Of a stretch of DNA of 64,000 bases, positions 24,801 through 39,900 are shown in pieces. This DNA is from Strigops habroptila (taxonomy: Eukaryota > Chordata > Aves > Psittaciformes > Psittacidae), in the NCBI RefSeq assembly GCF_004027225.2, contig NC_044277.2, positions 93,756,283 to 93,820,282 on the forward strand, given 5' to 3'. The position numbers were made by a program, and so were the translations under genes. Each line of letters opens with the position of its first letter. Within the stretch, counting starts at the first letter, position 1. The notes beneath the pieces were generated by a model, which was not told where the DNA came from, ran no database searches, and was given only the letters and a program-made list of their open reading frames with translations.

Positions 24801-27800
24801 CATAAATCATATGCTCTATTCTAAATCTCTACTTTAAATCCTGCAGAATCATCCACAGATCATAAAACCTGTTTAATTCATACTGGTTTTGGTTTTCCTT
24901 ACTCAACTCTATATACCTTCTGTTCCTCCCCTACCATGACACCACATGAGAAGCATACTACTTTCTGCTAAAAGACAAAGATTGTTTACCCTCCCAAAAT
25001 CCATTAGTCTGCCACCTGTCTTCATGTATGTGGATGTAATAATGCAAGTACTTGAACGCAACTCACATACCTCATTTGCTTCTGGACATACAGTCTAGAT
25101 CATTCCAGAAATTTGTTGCACAGACGCATCTAGCCATATGCACACCTAGAAACATCCCATTCAAGCATGTGTGCATGCAAACCCAATTCAGAGGCTTACT
25201 CCACATAACGGTTGTCAGACTCAGTTAAAGGTACAGGGAAAATTAGTAGGCCACTCCATGCTTATTTTTATTGCTTTTGATAGAGTAAGGTTCTACACAA
25301 ACAATGAAATGAGTAATCTAGCTGGTCTTTTCACTTGGACTCTTGTTGCTTTCATATGGTATTTTGTATTAGTGGAAGACTAGCTAATCTTAGCACATTG
25401 TGAAGTGAACTTGGACCAGTTTTTTCAGTAGATCATGATATATTTAGGCTACATAATTGTATGGCCAGTGTTAGAAAAATGTTATGGTCTTATCTAGGAG
25501 AGTCTTGGTATGATACTAAATTAGTGTAATATGCGGGATGCAGCTTGGTACATCTCGCCTTCTAAAGTGTACTCCTGATGATTTAGGAAAGAACACTTTC
25601 AGATTCTTACTATGAAATGCTAGTGAAACCTGCTGTTTTGAAGAACACTGATAGGGTTTGGCAAAGAAATGATAAAAAGAATTATAAGGAGATAAGTATT
25701 TTTTGCCATGTTTATAATCTTGATGTTAATGAATGTTGCCTGCATGAACATGGCAGATAACAGGGAAATAATTTACCTGTCAGTTTGATCCACTCTTCGA
25801 GAACCTGAAATACATTTTTTTCTCTGGCAAAGCCTTCTTGATTAATTTTAATCTTTTGTTTTGGTTCAGAATTTTAACTATTGGAAGTATTGTATAGCCT
25901 TATCCTATTGTTTTAATCTTGGCAAAATCAACACAAGGATATAGCAAAACTAGAATAGTAATCTATCTCATTGATAATAACTCTGAAAATGCTATCAGTC
26001 AAACAGATCTTTAATATTAATAATGTATATATTTTCTTGGCAGGGTAAGAACTACATGTCACATTGCCTTGAAGCTGTTTCCTACAAGTTACTCTGATAT
26101 TTTCTGGAACAGGCTCTGTAAAAAAGAAGAGGCATGCATCATTCCCTTGGGCATCAGATCTCTTCATTGCTGGATGACTCTGGAAACAATGAGTTCCATA
26201 TCCTACCCTAGTCCCACCAAGATCCAGCCTGCATTCTGTCAAGTTTGAGATCCTGCTCAGATGTTTTATCACAGCATATGGTGGAAAGAGGGGGGACTCT
26301 CTATACATCTGTGACTAGATGAGTCTATTTAAGGCTGAAAAGATAAGGACTAGATATTTTCATGAACTTAAAAGAAATAGTGGATATAAAATATTGGTGC
26401 GATGTTTTGCTCAGAGACTCTAGCTTGGGAGCTGGCTTGCTGCAGCTGGAACCCAAGAATATTTTTCAGATAGTCTTAAGGACAATGTGGGCTAGAGGTA
26501 TTTAAGATACTAGCACAGCCATGGACTACTGCCAAATCGAGATCTGGCAGTCACTTTGGAATCTGGCCAGTCAAAAAAGAGAAAAAAAAAAAAATTGTAT
26601 CTGACAATTGCTTTTAACAATGTGGGAGTAATAATGAATCCAGAGGAACCTGATGGTCAGGCACCACTATGAAAGCTGGAGCATGAATTCTATTACTGAG
26701 CTTTCAATTTATTCATGGTAATGTTGCCTTTTTCTCATGAGCGCCAAATCACCTCTTTTGTTTAGCCTAGAGCTGTTTCTCAATAAAGTCCATAATTCTC
26801 AGAGATACAGGATGAAGAGAGCAATACTCTAACACTTCTGAGTTAAGGGAAGACTGGATCCAGGTTTTGTAGGAGCTATGGTAGAAAAGAACAGCTTTGT
26901 TGTCATGCTGACCACTAAGCTGGAACATTTTTAGAGACTGAGTTTGTTCTTGTTAACAGCTTTAAGCCTGTCGTCTGCAAAATATCTACTCTCCTGTTTC
27001 TTTTCCTGCAGTTCAACACAAAATCAGAGCTAGCTCTGGAGTGCAAGTGGGGAGAGATTGAATCTCTTTATTACTTTGATGGCTGTAGACAGCAAATAGT
27101 TGCAGTGTTTCAATTTTATACCCATCAACTGTCACCTAATTTAGTGGATACTCATTGATCTCCAGCAGAGAGTTTTGAAATTATAATCAATATGAAGATG
27201 CCACAGAGGAATAATAACAAACCTCTTAGGAGCTGGAAATACATTTAATGAATCAGAAGGTTGAGTAAATAATACCACATGTATGTGGTGAGTGCTGTCT
27301 GGATAACTGTGGTTACAGCTCCAAATGGTTCCTAAATAGCCTACAAAATAAAAGAAAGGGAGATTTAGTAATTATTACTGGAGGGTCTGCTCATGAGACT
27401 GTATCAAATACATTTAGAACAGCATAAAACATGAGAAACATGAAAGCTTTTCTTGTTTCCCTTTAAAATACAAAACGATCATTTTATTTGATTTTCTGGC
27501 AAAGCATTTATATGTTTGCATATGTGAGGTGGATAAAGACATGGATTGAAAGTGGGCAAAAGAGAGCTCTGACAAAAAGTAAGGAACACTTATTCTGAAG
27601 AAAAGAGTATTGCCCAACTGAAGGACTGGCAACAAATGCTTGGGTGACTGACTTTTGCTGTTATCTAAACCACGGTCTCACCCAGCTTCATGTATCTGGG
27701 CCAGTGCCATACTTCACTAGCTAGCCTCTGGCTCAGGTCATAGAGGTGGGCAGTTGAATAATTTGCACTACAGAAGGGGCTAGAGCACTTGGACCAAGCC

Positions 27801-27804
27801 TGTG
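18879..27804. other. Gene desert, nothing identified
   Basis: AT-rich unique DNA with homopolymer runs (20832, 21967, 26582). No open frame shows a known domain. Confidence 0.55.
20832..20848. repeat. Poly-T run
   Basis: Homopolymer of about 17 T in intergenic DNA. Confidence 0.9.
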
Positions 27805-27980
27805 TTGTGTAATCCCAGCTCTGATACTGATCTAGGCTTCTTCCTGTGTGGTCTTGTCATGTTCCACAACATTTTTGCCTCGTTAGCTTCATCTGCAAAA
27901 AGGGATGATATTTATCTGAGGCCTCCGTAAGAATGTTGTTATTAACTAAGTCATGCTTAAGGACATGTAATGCAGTTTCT
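27805..27980 (+). mobile_element. MIR-like ancient SINE remnant
   Basis: Resembles the MIR core order: aatcccagctctgatactga, then tgtgtggtcttgtcatg, cctcgttagcttcatctgca, aaaagggatgatatt and gttgttattaactaa. Strongly diverged; recognised by eye only. Confidence 0.5.
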
Positions 27981-28288
27981 GTACTGAATCTGACCGGACA
28001 ACACCTTCACCCCTCAAGCGGCTGGGGATTTAATAACCTACCCTTACCCAGACCTGTGACATAGTTGAGCAGTTGTGTGTGATCAGTCTCTACTGAGCCA
28101 TGTGTGCATCTCTCTCCGTTGGGTACAGTTTCTAAAGAAGAGAGGTGATAATGGGCAGAAGATTCCTATCTATCTGGCTTAGGTAAAGAAAGTGAGTTAG
28201 ACGTTCCCCAGCTGCTTTGGCAACCTTCTCTCCATGCTGCCTTTCTGCTGGAGAATGTGTGTACCAGGTAGAGCAGACTGCTGTCAGA

Positions 28289-28349
28289 GGTATGACTAGG
28301 TGACCTCCAAGGTCCTTTCATACCGAATGATTTTGTGATTGTATGATTT
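28289..28349 (+). mobile_element. CR1 LINE 3' tail remnant
   Basis: About 60 bp: gtatgactaggtgacctcca, aggtcctttcata and a degenerate gattttgtgattgtatgatt tail. It matches the CR1 3' end with several substitutions. Confidence 0.65.
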
Positions 28350-31300
28350 GAGGCATGTGTGAAAGTGAGTTATTCCTAGAGGTGTAATTAGGAAATGAAG
28401 AAAGAAACCAGAAGTCTGTAACCATTTCTTCCATCCTTGCTGCTTTATTTTCTGATGGTTTCAGAACATTAGAGGACCCTGTCTATGCATGTCTTGAGTA
28501 GAAAGCAGCATCTAAGTGAGCAGTATCCAGCCATTTTGGCTGGTTTCTTTTAATGTTGCAGAAGGATTGCATATGGTAGTTCTGCTCTTCTCACATCACA
28601 GAAACTCCAGTTTCCTGGGAGTGTATTGCTCACATGCTTCGCTGTATACACGCACAGGTAAACCTCTATATGTTTCTGCAAACAGAAGAGTTACCAGCAG
28701 GTTCTGGCTGCAAGAAGAGCTCATGCTATTCCTGACAGCTGCCCTTCTCAGTGGCAACTCACAGCAGAAGCAAAGGCACAGGGCAGGTGACTTGCTCTGG
28801 TTAAACCAGTTTATCCCCAGCTGCCATCTTTCCTGTAGACTCCTTGGCCCATGTCAAACAAAACCTACTAGTGATTCATCCCACCTCAATCCCCCTGCCT
28901 TCACCTGGCAATCTCCCAAGTTACCCCACAAGGCAGGTAAATTGCCATGGTGGACTGTATGTGGCCCATGGGCTGTAGATTGAGGAGACTGATGACAGTT
29001 CTGCATTGGTTATTATTATTATTTTAAAGGCCCAACTAGTGGAGGGAACAGTTTCACTGAGTGCTTGAACTCTTTGCACTCTTTTGAGCTATGTGACAGG
29101 CAGTGCTTAAAAATAGAAAAAGCAGCTTCCCCGTGCAGCCCCTTTGCCAGTGATTCCTCCCAGTACATGAAGTCATGCCCGCAGCCCGCTACCCTGTGAA
29201 TGGGCAGCCTGTCTGCGGCAGCAGGAGCCAACACAGCGAGCTTAAAAGGCTGTCAGGGGTTGGCAGGTCATCTGCCCAAAGGCAGGAAAGAAGGAGGGGG
29301 AGGGAGAAAAATTGAAAAATAACCACAAAGAAAACAAGCTCTTTTTTGAAATTGGAAACTTTAAAGAAAAGATTTATGAACCTTTGGTTTTATGAAACCA
29401 CCTGGTGCTTTGGAGTTTGCTGCTGGTTAAATTTGGCGGTTCAAAGTATGGTAGTTGTTTCCCTCCATTAAAAAAGAAAAAGACATTTAGAATGGTCTAA
29501 TTCCACATGTGCATTGATCTTTTAAAACTCATGCCGCCTTAACTTTGAGCTCAACTTGTAAAAATCAGAAAGATTTAGGGGAAAAAGCTTGTTACATCTT
29601 AAGGGCAGCTTTACCATTTGTGGCACACATTACTAAGTGCAGCCCCTGCACTCCGCCTTTGCTGTCTGCTTAGTTTCCTCACCGGTGCACGGTGTGACTT
29701 GTGCTGTGTTTTGACAGTTGGTGACCTCTGACCCCCCACTCCATAAAATGTTTAGGCTGAGGATGCCTGAGAGGAGCTCTCAGACGTGATGGTTGGCGGC
29801 TCTCTTGAGACAGTCCCATCATCTTTTCCCCCAGCCCATATATAGCAGCGGCTTTTAGCCTGAAGGTTTCGCTCACGCAGAAGTTCAGGTCAGAGACTAC
29901 CCCCACAGCTCTGGTTCTAGGTTTATAAAGAGAAAGGGGGAAAAAATGAGAGAAGGGAATACCAAGTGCCTTATGCTGCCTTTAGGGTCAAGAGATAATT
30001 GAGCTGTGTGGGTATCAGCCATGATGCACTGGCAGCAAAATGCAGTTGAAACTGCGCTCATGCAGGGGCATCTGCAGCTAGGGAGTGTTTCCAGGGAGTT
30101 ATGAAGTCTGCCTGTTGGTCATGAAACTGCAGTAAAAGTACTTAATTCTTCCACGGCTTGTTTCTATCTGGTGTTTTATACCAGCTGATTATGCCTTATG
30201 ACAATATTTGTAGAGACAGATAGTTGTTAGATCTGGATGAATCACTCAGAATGAACAATTTATTCAGCACGTTGCTTATTTTTCCCTTCATAAGTTTGCA
30301 GTTAAAAACGGTATTACTCTTAAATGTGTTAATTATTTGAAATTAGTTATCAGTTACATGAGTGAATATTCTTGTTCTAAGTTAATTTGCAGTCTTTTCT
30401 GTGAAAAATATTCATAATTTCAACTCCTCTGGCTAGTTTCAGGAGTCAGGTGAGGCCATCTCTGTTCTCTTGTTGGTGATGCAAGTATTTAAACAGCAAT
30501 AATGGTATTCTAGAACTGTGTTTGACTCTCAAAATCAAACTTAAATTCAGGTTATTAAGGCTTAATTGCATACTTGAAAACATGCTATAGAAATATTTAC
30601 ACATAATCAGGTGTTTGAGCTTAAAGTTACTTCTGTCCCAAGTTTTCACTAAAGAGTTTATAGAAAGTGAAGGATACTGGCCTTTTAAGGATAGCTGACT
30701 AATTTAAGAAAATGTATGAATGTGTGAAACCCTCAGTTTTATAGCTGGTAAAACATAGCATCTATTTCTTTTCTCTTTTGTCATTTCTCCTTTGACATGA
30801 CCAACCTGGCAGCATAAATGAGAGCTTTCTTATCATGGCCTAATGTCAGCCTATGGAAGGAGCTGAAGCAGTCATTATGGCTTTAGTGAAACTGAAGATT
30901 GTTTCTGTTTCTGAATGAATAGAGCAGGCAAAGCTCACTCCTCTAGCCCAGCAAGAAGGCTTAAAGAGCCAGTCTGTTTCTAGATTTGCCCTCTGACTTC
31001 TCACCCTCCTGTCAAAGGTCACACTTGGCAGTGTTAGCTTGTCCTTTGGTCTTATTAACTCCTACCATCACCTCATATACCTTGCTCTGCACAGTTTGGA
31101 TTTCACTGGTTTGGAGCTTACTAACTCAGTGCCTAATTGCCAAGATCCTTATGTACGAAACAAAAATGTGCCTGTGAAAAAAAAACTTTAAATGGCATGG
31201 GACTAAATTATTTTTTTTTTAGTACAGTATTAATTCACATGCTAATTCTGCATTTTGCTCTTCGCTTGGCAGCTTACAGTTCTTGAAAGAGAGTATTATG

Positions 31301-31437
31301 TGCTCTGCCCTTCTTTTTTTAGAACAAATGTGAGTTTTGCTGCTTTTTCAGTCTTATGCCAGAAGTCTGTGATAAAGAAGAAAGTTATTTCTCCACAGTA
31401 ACACACTCCATGGTAAAAGAACTGAACTGATTTCCTG
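28350..31437. other. Intergenic, somewhat GC-richer around 28.6-29.9 kb
   Basis: A 155-codon plus-strand open frame (28516-28983) has no recognisable domain or splice context. The local GC rise is modest and not a CpG island by eye. Confidence 0.5.
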
Positions 31438-31560
31438 GAGATCTAGATTAAATTCCTGACTCTTCCACAAAGTCCTTTGTGTTCCTGTGCAGGTTACTTA
31501 ACAAGTTTCTGCTACAGTTCTCTATGTGCAGAGAAGTTGAAATTGTTGCTCTTCTTTGTC
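31438..31560 (+). mobile_element. MIR-like ancient SINE remnant
   Basis: The block order agatctagattaaattcctg, actcttccacaaagtcctt, gtgcaggttacttaacaag, tacagttctctatgtgcag follows the MIR pattern (describe-the-complaint core, cttgggcaagtcacttaa, cagttccccatctg). Diverged but colinear. Confidence 0.5.
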
Positions 31561-33945
31561 ACTGTTTATATTGCTAAGTAAAACTGCAAAATATTTAATC
31601 TGAGGATCACACCCACTGTATGATGGTGTAGTGCTTATCACATGAAGATTATGACTTTGTTTGGGGTCATGCTTTAAATATTCCAAGGAAATGGACAGAT
31701 TTATCTCCATTTTCTGGTAGGGAAGTTGAGAAAAAGCAAAGGTAAGAGATCATTAGGAGTAAGAAGGTAGAAAATTAGAAAGAGGTCTGGGTATATCCTC
31801 TTCTGTTTCTTTGCATTACTTGTATCTCAGGCCATCTTTAGGCACAGGCAATAAGTGGGCATTCATCCTGGAGATCTGACTACAGGTGGACAGCCCTGTG
31901 AGCCTTCTTTCCTCTATTAATAATAGCTGGTTCCTTATTGTGGGACAGCAGAAGTCAATTTTACCTAAGCTGCTAACCCCTTGATCCAGTTCTGCTCATC
32001 TTGTTAGCTTAAGAGTAAAGTTACCCTTCTTGGGAAAGTACATATTCCCTATGGGCATGTATTTCCTGCAAGATAAAAGTTAGGTGGTTATACCTTTTCA
32101 CATTCACTTCCAGGACAGAATATCATATACCAGTGCTTGGAAATATTGGAAGTATTTTATGGATCCTTTTGGTGTAATATTTTCTTGGTACCACGAAAGA
32201 AATACTTCTGCTCTATGCACTTCTAAGCAATTTAGTGGAAGAAAACTGAGAAAAGTGAAAGGGGAAAAACTGATTGGTGTTGGACAAACTGCTCACACAT
32301 TCTGTGCTGTCCTGGAAGCCTAAACTAGAATTTCTGGCTATTTGGAGTCAATGACAGGTTTTTCATTCATTTCCAGAGGCTCAAGATACCATCCTCTTGT
32401 TATTCAGTTTCAGTCTCCTTGTGTAAGACAATCGGGAGCCAACTGTGGAAACAAATTTCTTAGCTGCTGGATCTATCAAGTAATCAAGATATTACCCAAG
32501 AGGCTAAAGCTCTTTTGACTTTCAACCTGGGGTCTGTGGGAGCAGTATGAAAGGATACTTGCCCACCTGTGGCTAATTAACAAAGCTGAAGTGAAACAGA
32601 ACCTAAGACCTGTAATAATTTATTTCCATTGCAAAAGAATGCCCTGCCTCACTTCCCCTTACAGAAAGATGGGAGGAAAAGAAGAGATGCACCAGGCAAT
32701 AGCGTTGTTGGGGAACACAGTGACATTGTGGTGTACAGTACAAATTCCCCACACACTGCAGGAGACTCAGGTCAGAAGTGCAAGCATATGGGTAGAGTGG
32801 TGGGAGGAGAGGTCTGGAATGAAAAAACATGTGCATTCTGTCTTAATGTTAAGATCTGTGTGTTCCTGTTATTCCTTCACAGGCTACTCCTGTGTGGTTC
32901 CTGGGACAACTATGTGCTGCAGGCCCCTGACGAGATTCTCTTTTTGATCTAGAAGTGGTTTAGATACACTCTACAGGCAGAAAAATACATACCACATAAC
33001 TGTAACATATTATAGGAGTAATGCAACCATAATATAAAGGAAAATATTTTTATATTACTATTTATTTTAATATCTCTACAGTTTCTGTTACTTTGCCTTA
33101 TAGAAGCAATTAGTTCTTCAATGTTTACAAGCTAAAATTAGGATATTGAAAAGTACTTGACAATACAATTCAAGTTTAATATGCTATATGTGCATACACA
33201 ATAGATTTAACAATATGGACAATAAAACTGTGTATGGCTTTACTTTGTGCACACACATACCTACAGATATATGTGAAAACAAGTCAAAGAGATTTGCTTT
33301 GTAAGATTCTGGTATATGGACCTAGTAAAGATCTTACAAAATTGTAAATGAGAAGTTAGAAGACATAGATTTCATTGTCTCTTGATATAATATAGAAGGA
33401 GAATGATGTGAAACTATACCAAGAACACTGCACTATGGACTAAACAAATTATGATAGGTATCTAGGAGAATTTCCCAAGTGAATCTTATCTCTTGCTCAC
33501 AGCTATGCTGATTGCTATTAGTTTGTCTGAATTATTTGCCATTTAAAATTATTTTCATTGAGGCTCAGCTAACCTCTTTTGTTTTTGGTCTCTTCACCAA
33601 ATGCTTAGATCAGCCAGAAGGGGCTGTTTTGTGGAGTCTTTGAACTTGACCTCATGGGGTATGACCTTGCGAAATGTGAGTTCTTTTTTATTGCTAACAG
33701 TGATATCTTCTAGAAATTTGCTCTGCCTGTTTTTTAATATAGTGCACAGGGGCTGGGTTTTATGGGTTTTGGTTTTGTTGCTCTTTGTGCATCGTGGTAT
33801 CTATGGGCACCTGTGGCTGATGCAAATTACTTGTATGTTTACATACAATAAATGAAGCATGGCTTTTAATGTACACTGGTTAATAAAAGGGAATGTTTAT
33901 GAACATGTACTGTAGTGGGACAACTGAACACAAATCAAACCATCC

Positions 33946-33963
33946 TTTTTTTTTTTTTTTTTT
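33946..33963. repeat. Poly-T run
   Basis: Homopolymer of about 18 T in intergenic DNA. Confidence 0.9.
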
Positions 33964-36900
33964 CTTTTGGGAATAGCTTTAGTTAAACAGATAGAAGAAC
34001 CGTTTATCTCTGACTTCACAGCCTCTACAATGCCTAGCTTGGCCATGATAACAAAGCAGTACACTTTTGGCCAATCCATTTTCTAGCATGAGCAAGTGCA
34101 ACTCTTATGCAAGACAGCTGAGCATTTTACAGTATATGGTAAGAATATGACACCTTCATTTCACTTCATTCTCAGGTTTGCCAAATTAAGAAAAATAGTT
34201 TCTTTTCTTGCAGCAGATGATACATTTGGAATGTCTTTGCAAAACTATAAAGAGAAAACACTTATAGGTGGTACTTGAGGGATTGTGAAGATTTATGCCT
34301 ATACATCTTGACTCAACACGGAACTGATTGCATATGCCATTAAGTTCTTGAATAAACGGCAGAGTGTCCATGTGACAAATGGGAACAACTCTTTCAGTTA
34401 GAAAAATGCTCTTACATAATTGATTTCTTTTGATCAGTTCAGAAGACCTTTTACCCCACAGATATGTACTAATAAAAAGAGCCAGTAAAATTCAACAGTG
34501 ACTATTATAAGCAAATAGTTATGTCCTATAAATCCTAATGCAGTCATGGTAAATATGTGATTTGCCATCTGCTTTTGTTTGTATCAGGTAAGCAGAGCTG
34601 AAATTTTCAAACTGCGATTTGTGGTTGAAGGAGAAATATTTAGTCACATCATGCTGATTCTTATTCTGTTTCTCACTAAGAGAACCTGTGTGGAAAGGCT
34701 ACATTAAGTGTAGAGTAAAATTAGGCTGCCTCAAACCTTTTTAAAAAAAAGAACAATATATTTAACTCAAAAACAAAATAAAAAAATCTTCATCAAAACA
34801 TCAACAAACACACAAATGCTTTCCAAAAACAATTCTTTGTGGAAACAGTTGCTGTAAACTGTTTTATATTGCTGGTTTATGTGTTATTATAAAAGAGAAG
34901 AGATGTGTTTGCGACAAGAGTTTGTCATAGTGGTTGCAAACAGTGTTTGCAAACCATTTTTTCCAGAAATGTTCATTCTGTTAAAAGTTTTGAAAGGCCC
35001 TGAGCTGATCAATTTGAGCAACATGGAGTCTCTGTTAGAGTGGGTTTTCTTTTAAAGTTTTTTCTGACTACAACACTTTGGGAAATGATGGTACATCACT
35101 GCAGTTAAATGAGCTTTAGCCAGTGACCACTAGAGCTGTGAAAGTGTACTGTTTGCTTCTGCATTGGCCATGGCTGGACTGAACTAGGACCTGGTGTTTT
35201 CTATGAGCCATGATATGGCAACAGAACATAAGCTTTTGACTTATAACAGCAGCAACAGTAAACTTTGTGGGGTAAATATGATGTGCTCCATCAGCAAATT
35301 GTGACTGCTTCCTATTCTACTCATTCCAGGAAGCCAGGGTCTGACATGCATTTGCACAGACAAGTGATAAGTATTTTCTCTTTGAGGTGATGTAATCTAA
35401 GACAGAAAGCATCAAGTCTCTTTGTTTTAATGTAGCAACCAAATTTTCTGATTTTCCCAGGGAATAAAGTAGAACACATCTTAGAATAATACAAATCTTT
35501 CCTAGTTCTCGCTGAGGAAAAGAACTGATTTTTGTTTTCTTTCACAGCCTGACCTATGACAGAAAACAAAAATTACTTTCCCTGTAATCGTCATCTGTGT
35601 AAATTTATCAATGTATTCTGTAAATTGATTACATTTCCTCATGATTTGTTGGGTAATAAGTACTACTAAGGCTGTGTAGTTGGGCTCAGAATAACTTATT
35701 CTGATTTCTGGGAAGTTGTCGCTGATTTGCATCATGTCAATTGAGAATATAATGAGTATGTCTGAGTAATGTTGTAATTTAAATATTTCTCAAATTAGCT
35801 ACTAGTATTTGAAAACTCTGCATAGCTGGAGTTGATGGAAGAGGTTTTAAGCCATTATCAATACAAAAAGACAACTGATCATCTGCTGAACGTGGTCTTT
35901 TCTGTTCCCCCTTTCTGTTTTCTTCCATGTTCTTTGAAGAAGTATGCTAAGTAGCCATTGTAGCTGATGATATTGTTTCCTCAAATTTATTAAGAGATAA
36001 TAATGAACATTGCTTATTCACTTACCTCTGAAGTGCTCATGCAAACCTGTTATTAGGAAGTTTACATTATTATGATGCTACTTGCATTTATTTCTGAATA
36101 CAAATGATTGACCCACAACTGCTTAAAAGAAACAAAATCCTTCTAATCACTTACAGAAATACAGAAGTCTGCTCTTAAATTAGAGGATTAGCTGGCTGGG
36201 ATTGACTTTGCATATGGAATGGCAGGAGGAAAAGGGCAGCCTGAGTCATGTAACTGGCCTTGTTTATCTCAGTAAGAGAGAGAGGAAAATTTAATTTAGT
36301 GCATGCAATTTAGCATGAAAAGGTCAAACTGGTGCATGCCTGCAGGTAGTTAATCAGAAATCTGCTATAAACCCAACCCAAATAATGTTAAGCAATAGAA
36401 ATGCAAATATTGCCCCTTGGTCTGTGAAGCTGATTTCAGCTGAAATTCATAAATCTCTCTTGTTTCTGTCCTTTTTACATGATTCAAATGATTTTAATTA
36501 AGAAAGAGGGTGTCTTTTCACCATCAGTTCTTTTATTGTCTCCAGATGAGTCAAAACAGAGCATACATCAGAGCAGAAGTGCAGCTGGGGCAGGACGCCC
36601 CTTAGGTGGACTCAGGTTTATTTTAATTGAGTCTAAAAAAAAATTAAATTTTACATTCTAACACATGGCACGTGCCATCTGACAAAAAGCCTCAGATCAG
36701 TGACAACTGAGATGAAAGAAAGACCATGCCTGGATCAGCTGAAAGCAGCTCTTAGTCTAAGTGAGGGAAGTGTGTGTGTGCAGGAGTTATTGGGAAGTCT
36801 TTTGTGACAGAACACTTCTTTCTCCTTTTTCTCTTCTCCCCTGTATTTTGCATTCTCTATCACTTTAAAGTTCCACTCAGCACTTTCAACCCAGTGCAGA

Positions 36901-39900
36901 CCATCATGGAATTGTGTAGCACCTGAGTTCATTATTGTGCCTGTTTTTTTGGTTTATAGGGTGGTAATCTGGGAAACATAATGCTTTGTTTTTTTAAGAT
37001 ACTGAACATCTTTTAGTTCAATTCTACAGATGTATGCTGCAACTAACCAAAAGATATCATTCTCCTGTCTCATTTTTCCTTTTGTAAATATACGCTGAGT
37101 ACCCTTTTTTTTCCCCATAAGGTCTCATAGGAAAACTAATTTCCTTCCAACCCTAATTTACTTATACATTTCTATTCATTTTTTGTGCCACTTTCTGATA
37201 CTCAGCTGAGTCCTTTTCAAAATTATAGACCCCAATCCCCAAATCAATTGGACTCAAATGAAATATTGCTGTTAAATTTTAGATCTGATTGGGACCCTAT
37301 ATGTGGCAAGCTTGGAATTCACATTTCGCTCCCAGATGTCAGAAAGTGGTGTTTGCCTACAAACCCTGTCAGTCTTAAAATCGGTTGTACAAATGCGTCT
37401 GCTTTCTTGCTTAGTGGAGCTAGTCACAGGCAGCATATTATTCTTATTTTCCAAAGTCTGTCCTGGCTTTCAGAGTTGCTTCAGGGCATAAAGCATTGAT
37501 TTTGATCTGTAAACTCACATGTGGTTTAGGTGCTGACTGTCTATGGGCATCATCCTTTCACATATTGAGTGCCTTGTGGGAGGTGCAGAGTTCTTTCAGC
37601 TCACATTTTATTTAAGGTAAGTGAAAGGTAAATGGAAAGCAACAATAGAGACCTTGAGAAATCCTTCCTTCTGTATGCAGTATCATAAGATACTCGAGCT
37701 TTGCTAGGCACTTGTAGTCTCCAAACATTTGGCAACTGAACTAGTCAGACATAATCTAACTTAAACCTCATTTATTTCTGTTCCCAGAAGGGAACAGATG
37801 AGGAAGCTGGAGTAGTTTTAATGATCTTGAACTGTGTATGGATGTCGAGGAGACAATACCATTGTTTGCTGTGGCACATGTTTTAATTTTTAAATGATGA
37901 AGATGTACCCAGACAGGGCGTATTCAGGGCTGCTTCATGACTGTAGTGTGTGAGGGCTAGTAAAGGGCCGGCACAAGGGCTGTTCCTCTGCTCTTTTCTC
38001 TCTCCCTGTGCCAGTGCAGGGCTGAGCAGATGAAGTCTTATATCTTGGCTGAGCTGTGGGACAGAAGCACACCACTCAAGGGAGCTCTGCAGTGACTCAG
38101 CTGATAAGTGGGAGCCCTGGCTGCAAAATGCAGCTGGCTATTTCCTGCCTGACTGTTGATTTTGCTTACTGGTATATGAAGCAGAAAGAGCTGTACACCC
38201 ACCTCTTCCTCTGCCTTTCCTGTATTTTCCTACTGGTAAAGTAACCAGTGGTGGGGGGAGGGAGGAAAAGAAGATATCAGCAGGGAGGGGGAGGCAGGCA
38301 AATACAGCTTTCCATTTCCATTTCAGAAATCTAGAGGGAATCCACCAGATTTGACCCAAAATGTCTACCAAGTATTGACTCTATTTTCTGAACCCTGATT
38401 AGTAAAAAAAAGGTAAAATTAATTTAATGGAAAATACAAGTGCAGTTTCTTTATGGCATTTCCACTGTTGTTGTTGTCTAGGTATTTACTGTCCCATACA
38501 CAAATAAAGGCTCTTGTCCAGCATCAAGAAGTTCCATTCCAAATTCCACAGAGGATGACAACAGAGCCCTGGGCTGAGGAAGGGAGAATCTGGAAAGGTA
38601 AAGTGGCAGTAGTAGACTTATATTTGTTCCTATACATAGTCAAGTGCTTAAACCTAAGTCCACAAATTGCTGCTTTGGTTTAACTTCAGTGAAGAAACTT
38701 CAATGAGAAAGCTGGTATGTGTAAAATTAACCACATAAATACATCTGCAGAACTAGGGCTTAAGCCACACTCAATAGTCTGTCATGATTTTTTAGTTAGT
38801 TTTTTTGATGCCACTTTCTGTAGGCTTAATGGCAGACTACGAACTCTGAGTAAGAAAATGGTAACTTTGTCTAGTGTTTCTCAGTTTACTTTTTTTTTTA
38901 ATGCCATAGGTTTTATAAACAGGAGAGACCTTTTGAAGGCTCTAACAAGTTACATTGGTGAAAGCAGATTTCAGTCCTCACAGCCAAATTTCCTCATGAA
39001 GGTACTCATTGTATTCCTAAATCCGTAACTCTTATAAGAGGCTTGAGTCATTCTGCCCAAGAAAGAAAAAGAGAATTGTGAGTCACTTGTGAAGAGGTTA
39101 TGAAATCTTGATGTGTGAAGCACAGAATTGTCACTTAGGAGTGTCACTTTCCTCTTAACAGAGTTGAAGTTGAGGGTGCATTGTGCTGCTTAGGTTCTAG
39201 ACAATCAGGCAAAGCTATGACTGCTGGAGGACATCGTATCAGGAACACATGAATAGATCAAAAGATTAATACATTTAGGAAACAGTTTTTGAACAAGCCT
39301 CGTTTTCCTAGTATTTTGCATCTTTCCCAGGAATGGTCAGTTGCATAAGGAGCAGCACTAAGGTAGAGTGTAAAGTGTGGTTTTGGTTGTGTTTATGTAA
39401 AATTACAGAAGAATAGAATAGTGGATTAATTCACAAAACCTTTCTGTTAATGGGAATACTATGGAGCAAAACTAAAAACAAAAAGAACACAAAACAGCCC
39501 GCCTTAAGCAAAGCACCAAGGATGTGGTCTTCTTGCTGGTAGCTTGTCGCTAAGGCGTGACAAAATTCACATACATATATATAAAACCTGCATCTGCGCT
39601 GTTCAACTTTGACTCCAACCGTGATTTTGATGACTGAATTACAGAGTTAAGTATGTTGGCAGTGAAGGCTGGAAAACTGGACTGAGTACTGAGAAGCTGT
39701 ATGGTGGGGAATAAGGAAGATGCTCACAGTAGGCCCAGGGAATGGTTCCAGGTGCCTGGTGGGACTTTAGACTGTTATGTAAGGTGGCAACGCACATATC
39801 AAGTTTACACCTTCTCATGGATGTTTGAGTGGGTAGTGTGGTAGGAAGACCCACACAGCTGTGGATTCCTAGCTTTGTATCTTTCAAATGAATCATGACG

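Noticed and set aside
25928..26308. 126-codon minus-strand open frame
   Set aside because: No domain, signal peptide or repeat similarity; AT-rich context makes it likely spurious.
28516..28983. 155-codon open frame as a novel gene
   Set aside because: No recognisable domain, no convincing promoter or splice context, and overlapping open frames on both strands; chance in slightly GC-richer DNA.
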